Shown one piece after another: positions 7,043 to 15,956 of a stretch of 39,337 nt of DNA. The stretch spans positions 1 through 39,337 of the forward strand of contig JAAYSS010000083.1 in assembly GCA_012518275.1 (NCBI GenBank), read 5' to 3'. Within the stretch, counting starts at the first letter, position 1. The number at the start of each line of letters is the position of its first letter. Made by a program: the position numbers and the translations under genes. The notes below the pieces were generated by a model. The model did not search any database. It saw only the letters and a list, made by a program, of their open reading frames with translations, and was not told where the DNA came from. The DNA comes from Bacteroidales bacterium. Its GTDB lineage: Bacteria > Bacteroidota > Bacteroidia > Bacteroidales > Paludibacteraceae.

Positions 7043-8503
7043 ATGAGTTTTGCCTTAGAAATAAAAAATCTATCTTTATCCTACGATTTGACTGAAGGAA
7101 AATCTGATAATTTGACTCAAATAAAATCCGATGAATTAACTGAAATAAAATCCGATGCAGATAAACAATGGATATTTAAAGATCTCAATTTTCAAATCGA
7201 ATCTGGTGAATTTATCTTGGTTGCCGGTCCTTCCGGTTGCGGTAAATCATCATTGATGAATGCGATTAATGGTGTTATCCCTAATTTGAAAAAAGCTCAT
7301 GTCAGAGGAGATATCTATATACAAGGCAAAAGGATTACGGACGGTACGGTTCGTGAACGCACAAAATTGGTTGGCAGTGTATTTCAGAATCCAAGAGAAC
7401 AAATTATTTTCGATGAAGTGTCGGATGAAATAGTTTTTCCCATGGAAAACCTTGGAAAATCGCCTCGGAAGATGCGGGAAAAGCTGACTGCTTTATTAAA
7501 GATGACCGGTTTAGTTGCCAACAGTAAAACAGCTACATTATCAGGCGGTGAAAAACAAAAATTAATTACGGCATGTACCTTAGCAATGGAGCAAAAAATC
7601 CTGCTTTTAGACGAACCTTTAGCCAACATGGATGCTAATTCGGCAATAGAATTATTAACATTATTGAGAAAATTAGCTAAACAAGAAGATTATACCGTAG
7701 TTTTAATTGAGCATCGTCAAGAATTAGTTTTGCCATATGTTGATCGAGTATTTTCCTGTGTAAAAAGTGATCTTGAAAACGTAGATATGAAAATAGAGAT
7801 ATGGGAAAATATAAAAGAGTATCAAACCTATCTTTGTGTGATTCCACAACAAAAAAAATGGACAGCAGAAATTGCAACAAATGATAAAGATGCAGAAACT
7901 ATATTTTCTGTAAAAAACATGACTTATCATATAGATAATTGCCTTTTGTTCAATAATTTTTCCTGGCAAGTAAAAAGAGGAGAGGAATGGGTTATTTTAG
8001 GAGAAAACGGTTGCGGAAAAACAACATTACTTAAACTGTTAATTGGTTTTGAAAAACCAAGTGAAGGTAGTATTTCATCTTTATTCAACAAAAGAAAGAA
8101 AAGAAAGAAAATCGGTTATGTCCTGCAAAATCCGGACTATCAACTCTTTATGCCGCGAGTAAAAGACGAGCTTTATTTGAATTCAAAATCTCGAGAATTT
8201 GTCGAACAATTAATCGATCTTTTCGGATTCGATAAGATGCTTGAACGCCATCCGTTAAGTTTGAGTGAAGGACAAAAAAGAAAATTAGGGTTTGCTTGCA
8301 TAATAGCGAATGAACCGGAAATTTTGTTTTTAGATGAACCTACCGTCGGGCTGGATACAGACAGTCTGGAACAATTACTTTGCGGTTTAAGACTACTAAA
8401 GCAAAAATCTGACAAAGATTTAACAGTTCTCAGTGTCAGTCATGATAAAAGAGCAATCCCTTATCTGGGCAATAAATTTTTAACTTTGAGTAAATTTACA
8501 TAA
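7043..8503 (+). CDS. ECF transporter double ATPase (two fused CbiO-like domains)
   Basis: The 486-residue protein holds two ABC ATPase domains. Domain 1 has Walker A GPSGCGKSS (62-70), LSGGE (166-170) and Walker B LLLDEPLANMD. Domain 2 has Walker A GENGCGKTT (320-328), LSEGQ (407-411) and LFLDEPTVGLD. Fused A1-A2 ATPases are common in ECF importers of this class. Residues 16-39 are three copies of an 8-residue unit (LTEGKSDN, LTQIKSDE, LTEIKSDA), from a 24-bp tandem repeat that lengthens a surface loop before the first core strand. It is the last gene of the ABC/YgbA/ECF operon; no clear terminator is seen after it. Confidence 0.9.
   Translation: MSFALEIKNLSLSYDLTEGKSDNLTQIKSDELTEIKSDADKQWIFKDLNFQIESGEFILVAGPSGCGKSSLMNAINGVIPNLKKAHVRGDIYIQGKRITDGTVRERTKLVGSVFQNPREQIIFDEVSDEIVFPMENLGKSPRKMREKLTALLKMTGLVANSKTATLSGGEKQKLITACTLAMEQKILLLDEPLANMDANSAIELLTLLRKLAKQEDYTVVLIEHRQELVLPYVDRVFSCVKSDLENVDMKIEIWENIKEYQTYLCVIPQQKKWTAEIATNDKDAETIFSVKNMTYHIDNCLLFNNFSWQVKRGEEWVILGENGCGKTTLLKLLIGFEKPSEGSISSLFNKRKKRKKIGYVLQNPDYQLFMPRVKDELYLNSKSREFVEQLIDLFGFDKMLERHPLSLSEGQKRKLGFACIIANEPEILFLDEPTVGLDTDSLEQLLCGLRLLKQKSDKDLTVLSVSHDKRAIPYLGNKFLTLSKFT
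7088..7159 (+). repeat. 24-bp in-frame tandem repeat x3
   Basis: Units at 7088-7111, 7112-7135 and 7136-7159 each encode L-T-x-x-K-S-D-x within the ECF ATPase. Because the length is a multiple of three the frame is kept. Confidence 0.85.
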
Positions 8504-8586
8504 ATTTGTCTTTCACGTCTTGCGATCCGGAACAAAGTACCGAGACCATGTGATATCTATACATATAGGACAAGAAGAAACAAGTA

Positions 8587-8615
8587 TTGACAAATATGTT
8601 AGGCGGTGCTAACAT
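8587..8615 (+). promoter_or_regulatory. Promoter with operator dyad (site 4) for the TetR-type regulator
   Basis: A near-consensus promoter, TTGACA (8587-8592), 17-bp spacer and TAACAT (8610-8615). The dyad GTTAGGCGGTGCTAAC (8598-8613) fills the spacer and its right half forms the start of the -10. This is the classic layout for autorepression of the downstream regulator gene. Confidence 0.82.
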
Positions 8616-8668
8616 TAAACAGAAATCGACGTTGGCGTCGAAAAACAAAAGATAAAGCAGGCAATATT

Positions 8669-9265
8669 TTGGAAAAAAGAAAACCAACTATCAAAGAAAT
8701 CAGAAAAAAAGAAATTTTAGACGCAGCTAAGAAAGTATTTATAGCTAAAGGTTTCAGCGCCACAACTATGGAGAACATCATAGCTGAAACTTCTTTGTCT
8801 AAAGGCGGTTTTTATTATTATTACAAAAGTACCGTAGATATTTTGCATGACTTGATGAGAGAAGGTATGTCATATCGTGTGTCCAAAATGAATGAATTCA
8901 TGGCAAATTATTCCGGAGGACTTGATAAGCAGGCATTGGCTGAAATGTTGGTTGACAAAATGCTGGATGAAAGTGACTTGATGAGCGTATATGTCATCTA
9001 TTTGCAAGCTCTTAAAAATAATACAGAACTGAGAGACTTGTACCCTGTTTTAGTTGAAGAAACACTTGATCTTACTCATGCAGACATGACAAATGCAAGT
9101 ATTGGAGATTTCGAATGTTTTGCTACAGATTTTATGATGTACTTTATGAATACAATTATGCTGGGATGTGAAATCCTTGATGCCAGAGAAATTTTTGTTA
9201 AAAACAGAAAATTCTTTATTGAAGTAATTAAACTCTACTTTGAGTATTACGACAAAGAAAAGTAG
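8669..9265 (+). CDS. TetR/AcrR-type transcriptional regulator
   Basis: The N-terminal helix-turn-helix is typical of TetR regulators: IRKKEILDAAKKVFIAKGFSATTMENIIAETSLSKGGFYYYYKS. The remaining helices form the ligand/dimer domain, which is family-specific and not assignable. The open frame begins at a GTG at 8606, but that lies inside the promoter (-10 at 8610-8615), so translation must start downstream; the TTG at 8669, with AAAGCAGG just upstream, gives a normal 198-residue protein. The gene sits between the ECF operon and the YbtPQ-like operon. The dyad in its own promoter recurs before neighbouring transporter units, so it is the leading candidate for their shared regulator; an unlinked DtxR- or Fur-type protein is the alternative. 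Confidence 0.85.
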   Translation: MEKRKPTIKEIRKKEILDAAKKVFIAKGFSATTMENIIAETSLSKGGFYYYYKSTVDILHDLMREGMSYRVSKMNEFMANYSGGLDKQALAEMLVDKMLDESDLMSVYVIYLQALKNNTELRDLYPVLVEETLDLTHADMTNASIGDFECFATDFMMYFMNTIMLGCEILDAREIFVKNRKFFIEVIKLYFEYYDKEK

Positions 9266-9284
9266 AGTGTTTTTTTAAACACGA

Positions 9285-9300
9285 GTTAGCAAAGACTAAC
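9285..9300. promoter_or_regulatory. Operator dyad, site 5 (upstream of the YbtPQ-like operon)
   Basis: GTTAGCAAAGACTAAC lies between the regulator stop and the ABC gene start at 9339. No convincing -35/-10 pair surrounds it, so it may act by roadblock or belong to a weak promoter. Confidence 0.65.
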
Positions 9301-9338
9301 CGATGAAGCACTGTTGAGGCTTAGGAAGGAGTTCTTTC

Positions 9339-11153
9339 ATGGCTGATAAAAAGTCGAATAAGGCTGGTAAAAAGTCGAAAGAAAATCAAGATATTAACAA
9401 TAAACAAAAGTCCAAAGCAGGACAATCTGCACTAAAAAGACTTGGAGTCCCGGTGCGGGGGCGTATTTTCTTTGCGCAAATTTTAACTGTTTTGTCCGGG
9501 ATCTTGTCAATCGCTCCTTATGTGGCATTGACGGAAATCGGCAGACTACTGATTACATCCTATCGGTTGGGTGAAATGCAATGGCTGGAGATATGGAATG
9601 CCTGCAGGTTGCTTATTCTGTTTTTCTCATTAAAAACATTTCTCTATTTCACTTCTCTGCTTGTAACTCACTTTGCAGATTTAAAGTTAAGAAATATATT
9701 AAGAAGACAAATTGTCGGAAGAATGTCCAAAGCTCCTCTATCATGGTTTAGCGAATCTAATTCGGGACTGATTCGCAAGGCGGTTCAGGACGACACACAA
9801 ACTGTGCATACTATAATCGCCCATGGACCGATTGATCAATTGAATGCGGTTGTCACACCTTTGTCGCTTTTAATTTACGCTTTTTATGTAGATTGGCGTT
9901 TAGGGCTTCTATCGATTGCGACGATTCCGATCCATGTGTTGTTTTATGGTCATTCTATGAAAGGGATGTCCGAAAAAACAGCCGAGATGGACACAAAGCT
10001 CGGAAAAGTTTCTTCAACTATGGTGGAGTTCGTTTCGGGAATTACTGTAGTCAAAGCCTTCGGCAGAGCCGGAAAAGCACATAGAAATTACTTGGATGCG
10101 GCGGATGAATTTACTAAATTTTATCATAACTGGTGCATTCCACTAGTATCGTCATCCTGTTTAGCTTTGTCTTGGATATCGATCCCGGTACTTTTATTGG
10201 TCAATTTAGGAGGCGGAGCCTTGCTGATCAATGCCGGTTATGTCGATATGGCTCAAGTTCTGACTACAACATTAATTGCCTTGGAACTCCCGCAAACTTT
10301 GATTACCCTGTCAAGCATTGCCTGGGCATACCAATTGGCAGGATCTGCAGGTGTGCGGTTGTGTGATGTTTTGGATTTGAAAACACTGCCTGAAACCAAA
10401 CTTGACAAAGAACCTGCAGACTCGTCGATTGAGTTTGAAAATGTTTCTTTTGCTTACGGCGAAACAGAAGCCCTGAAAGACGTTGATTTAAAACTTCCGC
10501 AAGGCACGGTCAGTGCCTTGATCGGTCCTTCAGGTTCGGGAAAAACAACGCTCGCTACCTTAATTGCAAGATTTAACGATCCCGATTTAGGTTCTGTAAA
10601 AATTGGCGGAGCAGACATCAAGGATATGAGTGAGGACACATTATACAATCAAGTTGCCTTTTTTCTGCAAGATGCCCAACTTCTTAATATTTCGATTAGA
10701 GAAAATATTTGCTTAGGCAGACCCGATGCAAGTTATAAGGACATGGTCAAAGCGGCAAAAGCAGCCCAGATCCATGACTACATTGAAACGCTGCCAAAAG
10801 GTTACGATACCGTTTTGGGAACTGATACAAAATTTTCAGGCGGTCAGGAACAAAGGATGGCTATCGCCAGGGCGATTTTAATCAATGCACCGATATTACT
10901 CTTAGACGAAGCTACCGCCTTTGCCGATCCGGAATCGGAGGCGGAAATTCAAAAAGCTTTATCTTACTTAATTAAAGACAGAACCGTTTTGGTTATTGCT
11001 CATAGACCCGGAGCAATTCAAGGAGCAGATAAATTAATCATTATGGAAAACGGAAAAATCAGTGATGAGGGTCGTCACGAAGAACTGCTCGGTAATGCTC
11101 ATTACAGAGCTCTGCTCAAACAATCTACAAAACATGAGGTGGTTATAAAATGA
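9339..11153 (+). CDS. ABC transporter ATP-binding/permease protein, IrtA/YbtP-like
   Basis: The 604-residue half-transporter has a Lys-rich soluble N-terminus (about 35 residues), a six-helix membrane domain and an ATPase domain. Walker A is GPSGSGKTT (396-404), the signature FSGGQ (499-503), and Walker B runs ILLLDEATAFADPESE. The DEATAFADPE sequence is characteristic, from memory, of the IrtA/YbtP branch, whose exporter-fold heterodimers import ferric siderophores. The start has an AGGAAGGAG ribosome site. Its end overlaps the partner gene (ATGA). The substrate is inferred to be a metal-metallophore complex; drug or peptide export cannot be excluded from sequence. Confidence 0.87.
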   Translation: MADKKSNKAGKKSKENQDINNKQKSKAGQSALKRLGVPVRGRIFFAQILTVLSGILSIAPYVALTEIGRLLITSYRLGEMQWLEIWNACRLLILFFSLKTFLYFTSLLVTHFADLKLRNILRRQIVGRMSKAPLSWFSESNSGLIRKAVQDDTQTVHTIIAHGPIDQLNAVVTPLSLLIYAFYVDWRLGLLSIATIPIHVLFYGHSMKGMSEKTAEMDTKLGKVSSTMVEFVSGITVVKAFGRAGKAHRNYLDAADEFTKFYHNWCIPLVSSSCLALSWISIPVLLLVNLGGGALLINAGYVDMAQVLTTTLIALELPQTLITLSSIAWAYQLAGSAGVRLCDVLDLKTLPETKLDKEPADSSIEFENVSFAYGETEALKDVDLKLPQGTVSALIGPSGSGKTTLATLIARFNDPDLGSVKIGGADIKDMSEDTLYNQVAFFLQDAQLLNISIRENICLGRPDASYKDMVKAAKAAQIHDYIETLPKGYDTVLGTDTKFSGGQEQRMAIARAILINAPILLLDEATAFADPESEAEIQKALSYLIKDRTVLVIAHRPGAIQGADKLIIMENGKISDEGRHEELLGNAHYRALLKQSTKHEVVIK

Positions 11154-12903
11154 AAAAGCGATCTTTATTTTTCAGATTTAAAAGATACATGTCCGAGATA
11201 CATTGGCACAAAGTGCAAATCGGTTATGCTTTGGGCTTGATTTCGGGGGTGTTGAACGGGCTTGCGTTGATGATTATTATGCCTGCATTTGTCTCTTTGG
11301 CAGAAAACAAACCGGTTTTCGGATTTTCTTTTTGGGCTTGGCTGGGCATTCTCCTCGGTGTCGGGCTATTGTCGATAATCATCGATTTTATAGGTCAAAA
11401 AACAGCATATCTCGGAGCATTGGGCTTTATGCATGATGTACATCATCACAGGTAGGCGATAAGATTTCCAAACTGCCTTTAGGCACGTTCAAAGCCGATA
11501 CAGCCGGTATCTTATCTCGGATGGTTACAGCGGAAATGATGAATTTAGCCTCTGTTGCAGCACATTATCTTTACAAGAATTTCAGAACGATAGCTTCTTT
11601 GGCAATTATAGCTATATTATCATGGGTATGGGATTACCGATTGGGATTATTATTGACTTTAGGAATTCCCGTCTATCTCTTGATTCTCAATCTGTCAAAG
11701 TTCTTGCTTAACAAAGGTAAAGCAATGAGCGAACCGACTGAAGAAGAGGTCGCCTCACGTATGGTGGAATTTGCCAAATGTCAAGGAGCACTTCGAGCTT
11801 GTCACGCTTCCAATAATTATGAAGCCTTATCTTCATCACTTGTTCAAGCGGATGTGATTGGCAGAAAGTCCCTTGCTTGGCAGTCGCTGGGAAATCTTAT
11901 CGGCGGCATAGCAAAACAAATGCTTGTCACCATTTCTATTATTCTCATTGTAGCTCTTGCCATAAACCGTTCCCTTAATGCCATTTCAGCGATTGCCTGT
12001 ATCGGTATGGTCTTGAGCTTTTCTAAGATGTTGGAAGATGTTTCGGGCAATGTTATGGGAACGGAAGAACGACGTCAGCAAATGGATCGTATTGACAGCT
12101 TGATGGATACGCAAGAGTTGAAAGAAGTTGATGTTTCACAAGACTTCCAAGAGATCGGGTCTATTGAACTGGAAGATGTCAAATTTTCATATGACAAAGA
12201 AAATGTGGTCTTAAACGATATCAGCTTTAGCGTAAAACCCGGAGAAATGTGTGCCTTAGTCGGACCATCCGGTTCAGGTAAAACGACGATTGAACATCTG
12301 ATCGCCAGATTCTATGACGTAGATCACGGAAGTATTAAGGTCAGCGGAGTAGACGTCCGGGATTTAACTACAAGTGAACTGATGGGTCAGCTATCCATGG
12401 TCTTCCAGGACGTTTACCTCTTTAACGAAAGCTTGTTGGACAACATCAGGATGGGTAATCCGGCTGCAAGCGAGGCAGAAATTCAGAGAGCTTGTGATTT
12501 GGCCGGCGTAACAGAAATTGCAGATCGCCTGCCCGACGGTTGGAAAACCCGTGTGGGAGAGGGTGGTTCTTCTCTTTCCGGTGGTGAAAGACAGAGAGTG
12601 TCTATCGCAAGGGCACTTCTGAAAAAATCTCCGATCGTCCTGTTAGATGAGGCAACAAGTGCCTTAGATGCCGAAAATGAAGCTCATATTGTCAAGTCCA
12701 TGGAGGAATTACGGAAGAATGCCACTCTGCTCGTCATCGCTCATAAACTGGAAACTATTCAGACGGCAGATAAGATCGTTGTTTTGTCAGAAGATGGGAG
12801 AGTCGAACAATATGGTATGCATGACGATCTGATTAAAAAGGAGGGAGCCTACAAAAAATTCTGGAATTACAGAATCAGTGCTTCTCAATGGCAATTGGTT
12901 TGA
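11150..12903 (+). pseudogene. ABC transporter ATP-binding/permease protein, IrtB/YbtQ-like, frameshifted
   Basis: Two frames together make one ~584-residue half-transporter. Frame 1 (11150-11455) ends FMHDVHHHR-stop; the homology continues in another frame from about 11446 (QVGDKISKLPLGTFKADTAG), so a net +2 or -1 shift lies near 11440-11453 in a CATCATCAC stretch. The second frame carries the rest of the membrane domain and an intact ATPase: Walker A GPSGSGKTT, LSGGERQR, LLLDEATSALD and IAHKL. Otherwise nothing is decayed, so this may be a recent mutation, a phase-variation switch or a sequence error. The only downstream start in the second frame before the ATPase domain is 11521, which would miss the first helices. 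It pairs with the preceding gene. Confidence 0.85.
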
Positions 12904-12916
12904 TACAAATCAATTG
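12892..12916 (+). other. Hairpin overlapping the stop codon of the frameshifted ABC gene
   Basis: An 11-bp stem with one mismatch (12892-12902 with 12906-12916, CAATTGGTTTG/CAAATCAATTG) and a 3-base loop includes the TGA stop. It has no T-run afterwards, so it is more likely a processing or decay barrier than a terminator. Confidence 0.5.
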
Positions 12917-12948
12917 AAGTCTATAAGTTTTAGAAAAGAGTATAAAAG

Positions 12949-14313
12949 ATGAAGCAAGAACAAAATGTAAAACAAGATCTATTAACTAAAAAGCCTTTTC
13001 GTTTGATGCTGCAATTATCCGTTCCGGCAATTATCGGAATGGTGGTAGTGGGATTATATCCTTTAGCGGACGGGATTTTTGCAGGAAATATTATCAGTCA
13101 GCAAGCAATGACAGCCATCTCCGTATCCACACCCCTGACCTTACTGAACACCGGAATCTCAACTTTAATCGGAGTGGGGTCAGCTTCAGTACTAAGTAGA
13201 GCAATCGGAAAAAACGATAAAGAAACGATAAGTAAAATAATGGACAATTTATTGTTCTGGATCGCCCTGTTATCAGCAATAATTACAGTTTTGGGAATCA
13301 TTTTTTCACCTTATTATTTTGATTTGGTCAATGCAACCGAAGAAATAAAAGGATTAGCAATTCGTTATATCAGGGTAATTTTCATCGGTTCTATTTTTGT
13401 TAATTTTATGCAAAGTGCAAATATGCTGATGCGTGGTCAGGGATTGATGAAAAAGGCAATGTTAATCATGGGTGCGGGAGCATTAATCAACATAATATTG
13501 GACCCGATATTAATGATTGCCATGGGCGACCGAGCCATAGAAGGTGCCGCTATAGCGACAATTTCAGCTCAATTCATACAAGCTGTCATTACCTTTGTGC
13601 ATTTCAAATCAAAAAGTGAAACGGTAAAAATCAAAAAGGTAAACTATGATAAAACCATCTCGAAGGAAGTATTCAGCGTAGGTTTGTCTGCAATGTTAAT
13701 GCAGGTTCTTTCCATAGTTCAACAAACTCTATATTACAAGCAAGCTTTTATATACGGAAGTGAGATCAGCGGAATCGTAATGGCAATATGCATGAAGACA
13801 CAAGCCTTCTCTTTCATCCCGATTTGGGGAATGAGCCAGGGTTTACAACCTGCAGTAGGCACAAATTACGGTGCTAAACAATATTTAAGGGTCAAAGAGA
13901 TCATGAAAACATTCTTAATCAGCTCTACAGTTTTAGCGGCAATATTTTGGTTACCATCCATTATCTTTACTGAAAAACTATTTGTACTGTTCGGTGCAAA
14001 AGATGAGGTTTTAAACCAAGGAATCAACTATTTCAGAGTGTTCTTCTCAAGTTTTATAAGCTATGGGATTGTAATCATGACAGTGACATATTTCCAATCA
14101 ATAGGAGATGGGAAAACAGCAGGTTTGTTGGTCATGTTAAGACAGGTAATATTATTTGTTCCGATGATTCTCTTAATGCCTAAATTCTACGGAAATATGG
14201 GGATATGGTATTCACAGCCATTGCTCGATGTATTAGTACTGGCGATTACAGTTATTAATTTATCAAAAAGTTATAAAAAAGATTTAATTATTATACAGGA
14301 GAAAAGAAAATGA
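12949..14313 (+). CDS. MATE family efflux transporter
   Basis: The 454-residue product is a 12-helix cation-coupled multidrug/toxin exporter. The N-terminal FRLMLQLSVPAIIGMVVVGLYPLADGIFAG and ISVSTPLTLLNTGISTLIGVGSASVLSRAIG segments are typical of the MepA-like branch, and the two six-helix halves are both present. It follows the ABC pair by 45 bases and overlaps the lipoprotein gene (ATGA), so it belongs to the same long operon. In this context it could export a metallophore or a toxic metabolite; drug export is the default reading. No truncation is seen. Confidence 0.9.
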   Translation: MKQEQNVKQDLLTKKPFRLMLQLSVPAIIGMVVVGLYPLADGIFAGNIISQQAMTAISVSTPLTLLNTGISTLIGVGSASVLSRAIGKNDKETISKIMDNLLFWIALLSAIITVLGIIFSPYYFDLVNATEEIKGLAIRYIRVIFIGSIFVNFMQSANMLMRGQGLMKKAMLIMGAGALINIILDPILMIAMGDRAIEGAAIATISAQFIQAVITFVHFKSKSETVKIKKVNYDKTISKEVFSVGLSAMLMQVLSIVQQTLYYKQAFIYGSEISGIVMAICMKTQAFSFIPIWGMSQGLQPAVGTNYGAKQYLRVKEIMKTFLISSTVLAAIFWLPSIIFTEKLFVLFGAKDEVLNQGINYFRVFFSSFISYGIVIMTVTYFQSIGDGKTAGLLVMLRQVILFVPMILLMPKFYGNMGIWYSQPLLDVLVLAITVINLSKSYKKDLIIIQEKRK

Positions 14314-15950
14314 AAAAATCGATTATTAGTTTGTTATTGGTCATAGTCCTTTTGCTAAGTGCTTGCGGACAGAAAACAGAAACAGAAGAGGGCAAAGATG
14401 TAGATGATATACTACAAAAGCCACAAATTACAGGCGATGAAACTGAGCAAGAAGATGAAGCTCAACAGGAAGACGAAACACAGCAAGTAGATGAAATGCA
14501 GCAAGAAAACGAGATACAACAGGAAGACGAAATACATCAAGAAGACGAGGGATCTGCACCGTTAAAAGTGGGAGCGCTATTTAGCCCGGATGATACTCTT
14601 GATCCGACTACGGTGACATCGCCGGGTGGAATGTTGCTGATGATGTCCATCTATGATTCGTTAGTAAGTATGCATTATGACGGTCCGACCTTAAGAATGG
14701 CAGAATCGATAGAAGCAAATGAAACATTAGATGCTTATATCGTAACCTTGAAAGAAGGACTGGTATATTCTGATGGCGTTGAAGTAACGGGACAGGATAT
14801 TATCGATTCACTGCAATATATTGCTGCAGCACCGCATTACCAATCTATGTACGGAAATCTTGATTTTGACAAAACAACAGCTGAGGGTAATCAAGCTACA
14901 CTTGCTTTAAAAGAGCCGATATCCGATTTTATAGAATCTGTACTCGCAATGTGGTCACCTGTAGCTAAGGGAGGAATTTTTGACGGTATCGGTGCAGGTG
15001 GTTATGTTTATGATAAAGGTGATCCGCAAACGGGATATGTATTAAAAGCCAACGAAAAATATTATGCCGGAAAACCTGCCATTCCGGAAGTGACACTTTT
15101 GAATATCCCTGACTCTGCTTCCAAGGCAAGAGCCTTGCAGACAGGAGAAATAGACTATGCCTGGGGTCTTGACGCAGCGGCAGTTCAAATTCTTTCACAG
15201 GAAGACGGTATTGAATTACAGGAGGGTTCTTTAGATGGAGCAACAGCCTTGGAGTTGGTTTTGAATACAAGGGTTGCGCCTTTTGATGATCCTGAAGTAA
15301 GATATGCTGCCAAACTGACTGTGGATAGAGAAAAGTTGGTCACAACCCTCTTGGGTGAATATGGTGAAATTGGCAATGACATGTTGGGCAAGGGCTTTGC
15401 TACTTATCCTGAAGATATTGAACAGATAAAAATGGATAAGGAAGAGGCTGAGCGAATATTCGCAGAGAAAGGTATCACGGAAATTACCATTGTTACATCA
15501 GATACTATACCGGGCTTAACTAATGCGACCAAAATGATGGTTCAAGACTTTGCGGATGTCGGAGTAAATGTCACGGTTGAAGAATTGGATCCGCAAACGT
15601 TCTTTGCTCAAATGGGTGAACTATATCAAAAATCTGCCTTTACATTCTATTGGATGAATCGTACACCTCTGGCAGAGTTTAGATCCCAAGTCTTAAAAGA
15701 TTCGCCCTACAATGTTTCCGGATATTACTCCGACCTTACCGAAGAAAGCTTTAAAAAGGCAATCACCACAAATGATAAAGAGGAGCAAGCGACATATATT
15801 AAAAATATTTCTCAAGATATTCATGAGAACGGTGGTGAATTGATCTGGGGTTATCAGAAAGATATCTCCGCTCAGCGTAAAGGACTTAAGACTGAAACAA
15901 ACCAATCGGTACCTTGGCTTGCCACTGCGACCTTTGTGCCGGAAAAATAA
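14310..15950 (+). CDS. Substrate-binding lipoprotein of Opp/Dpp/Nik-type ABC importer (SBP_bac_5)
   Basis: The 546-residue extracellular lipoprotein has a signal peptide with lipobox LSAC (Cys19 lipidated). Residues 47-80 form a Gln/Glu-rich linker of about six hexads (QEDEAQ, QEDETQ, QVDEMQ, QENEIQ and so on). The SBP_bac_5 domain begins near residue 85 (LKVGALFSPDDTLDPTTV...) and runs to the end, with the family's VRYAAKLTVDREKL segment near the middle. It captures peptide, nickel or metallophore at the cell surface and hands it to the permeases downstream. The gene overlaps the MATE gene and is followed 6 bases later by the permease. The acidic linker probably sets the domain away from the membrane. 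Confidence 0.9.
   Translation: MKKSIISLLLVIVLLLSACGQKTETEEGKDVDDILQKPQITGDETEQEDEAQQEDETQQVDEMQQENEIQQEDEIHQEDEGSAPLKVGALFSPDDTLDPTTVTSPGGMLLMMSIYDSLVSMHYDGPTLRMAESIEANETLDAYIVTLKEGLVYSDGVEVTGQDIIDSLQYIAAAPHYQSMYGNLDFDKTTAEGNQATLALKEPISDFIESVLAMWSPVAKGGIFDGIGAGGYVYDKGDPQTGYVLKANEKYYAGKPAIPEVTLLNIPDSASKARALQTGEIDYAWGLDAAAVQILSQEDGIELQEGSLDGATALELVLNTRVAPFDDPEVRYAAKLTVDREKLVTTLLGEYGEIGNDMLGKGFATYPEDIEQIKMDKEEAERIFAEKGITEITIVTSDTIPGLTNATKMMVQDFADVGVNVTVEELDPQTFFAQMGELYQKSAFTFYWMNRTPLAEFRSQVLKDSPYNVSGYYSDLTEESFKKAITTNDKEEQATYIKNISQDIHENGGELIWGYQKDISAQRKGLKTETNQSVPWLATATFVPEK
14448..14549 (+). repeat. 18-bp degenerate in-frame repeat (Gln/Glu hexads)
   Basis: About five and a half degenerate 18-bp units encode Q-(E/V)-(D/N)-E-x-(Q/H) hexads in the lipoprotein linker. 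The length is likely to vary between strains. Confidence 0.8.
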
Positions 15951-15956
15951 AATACT

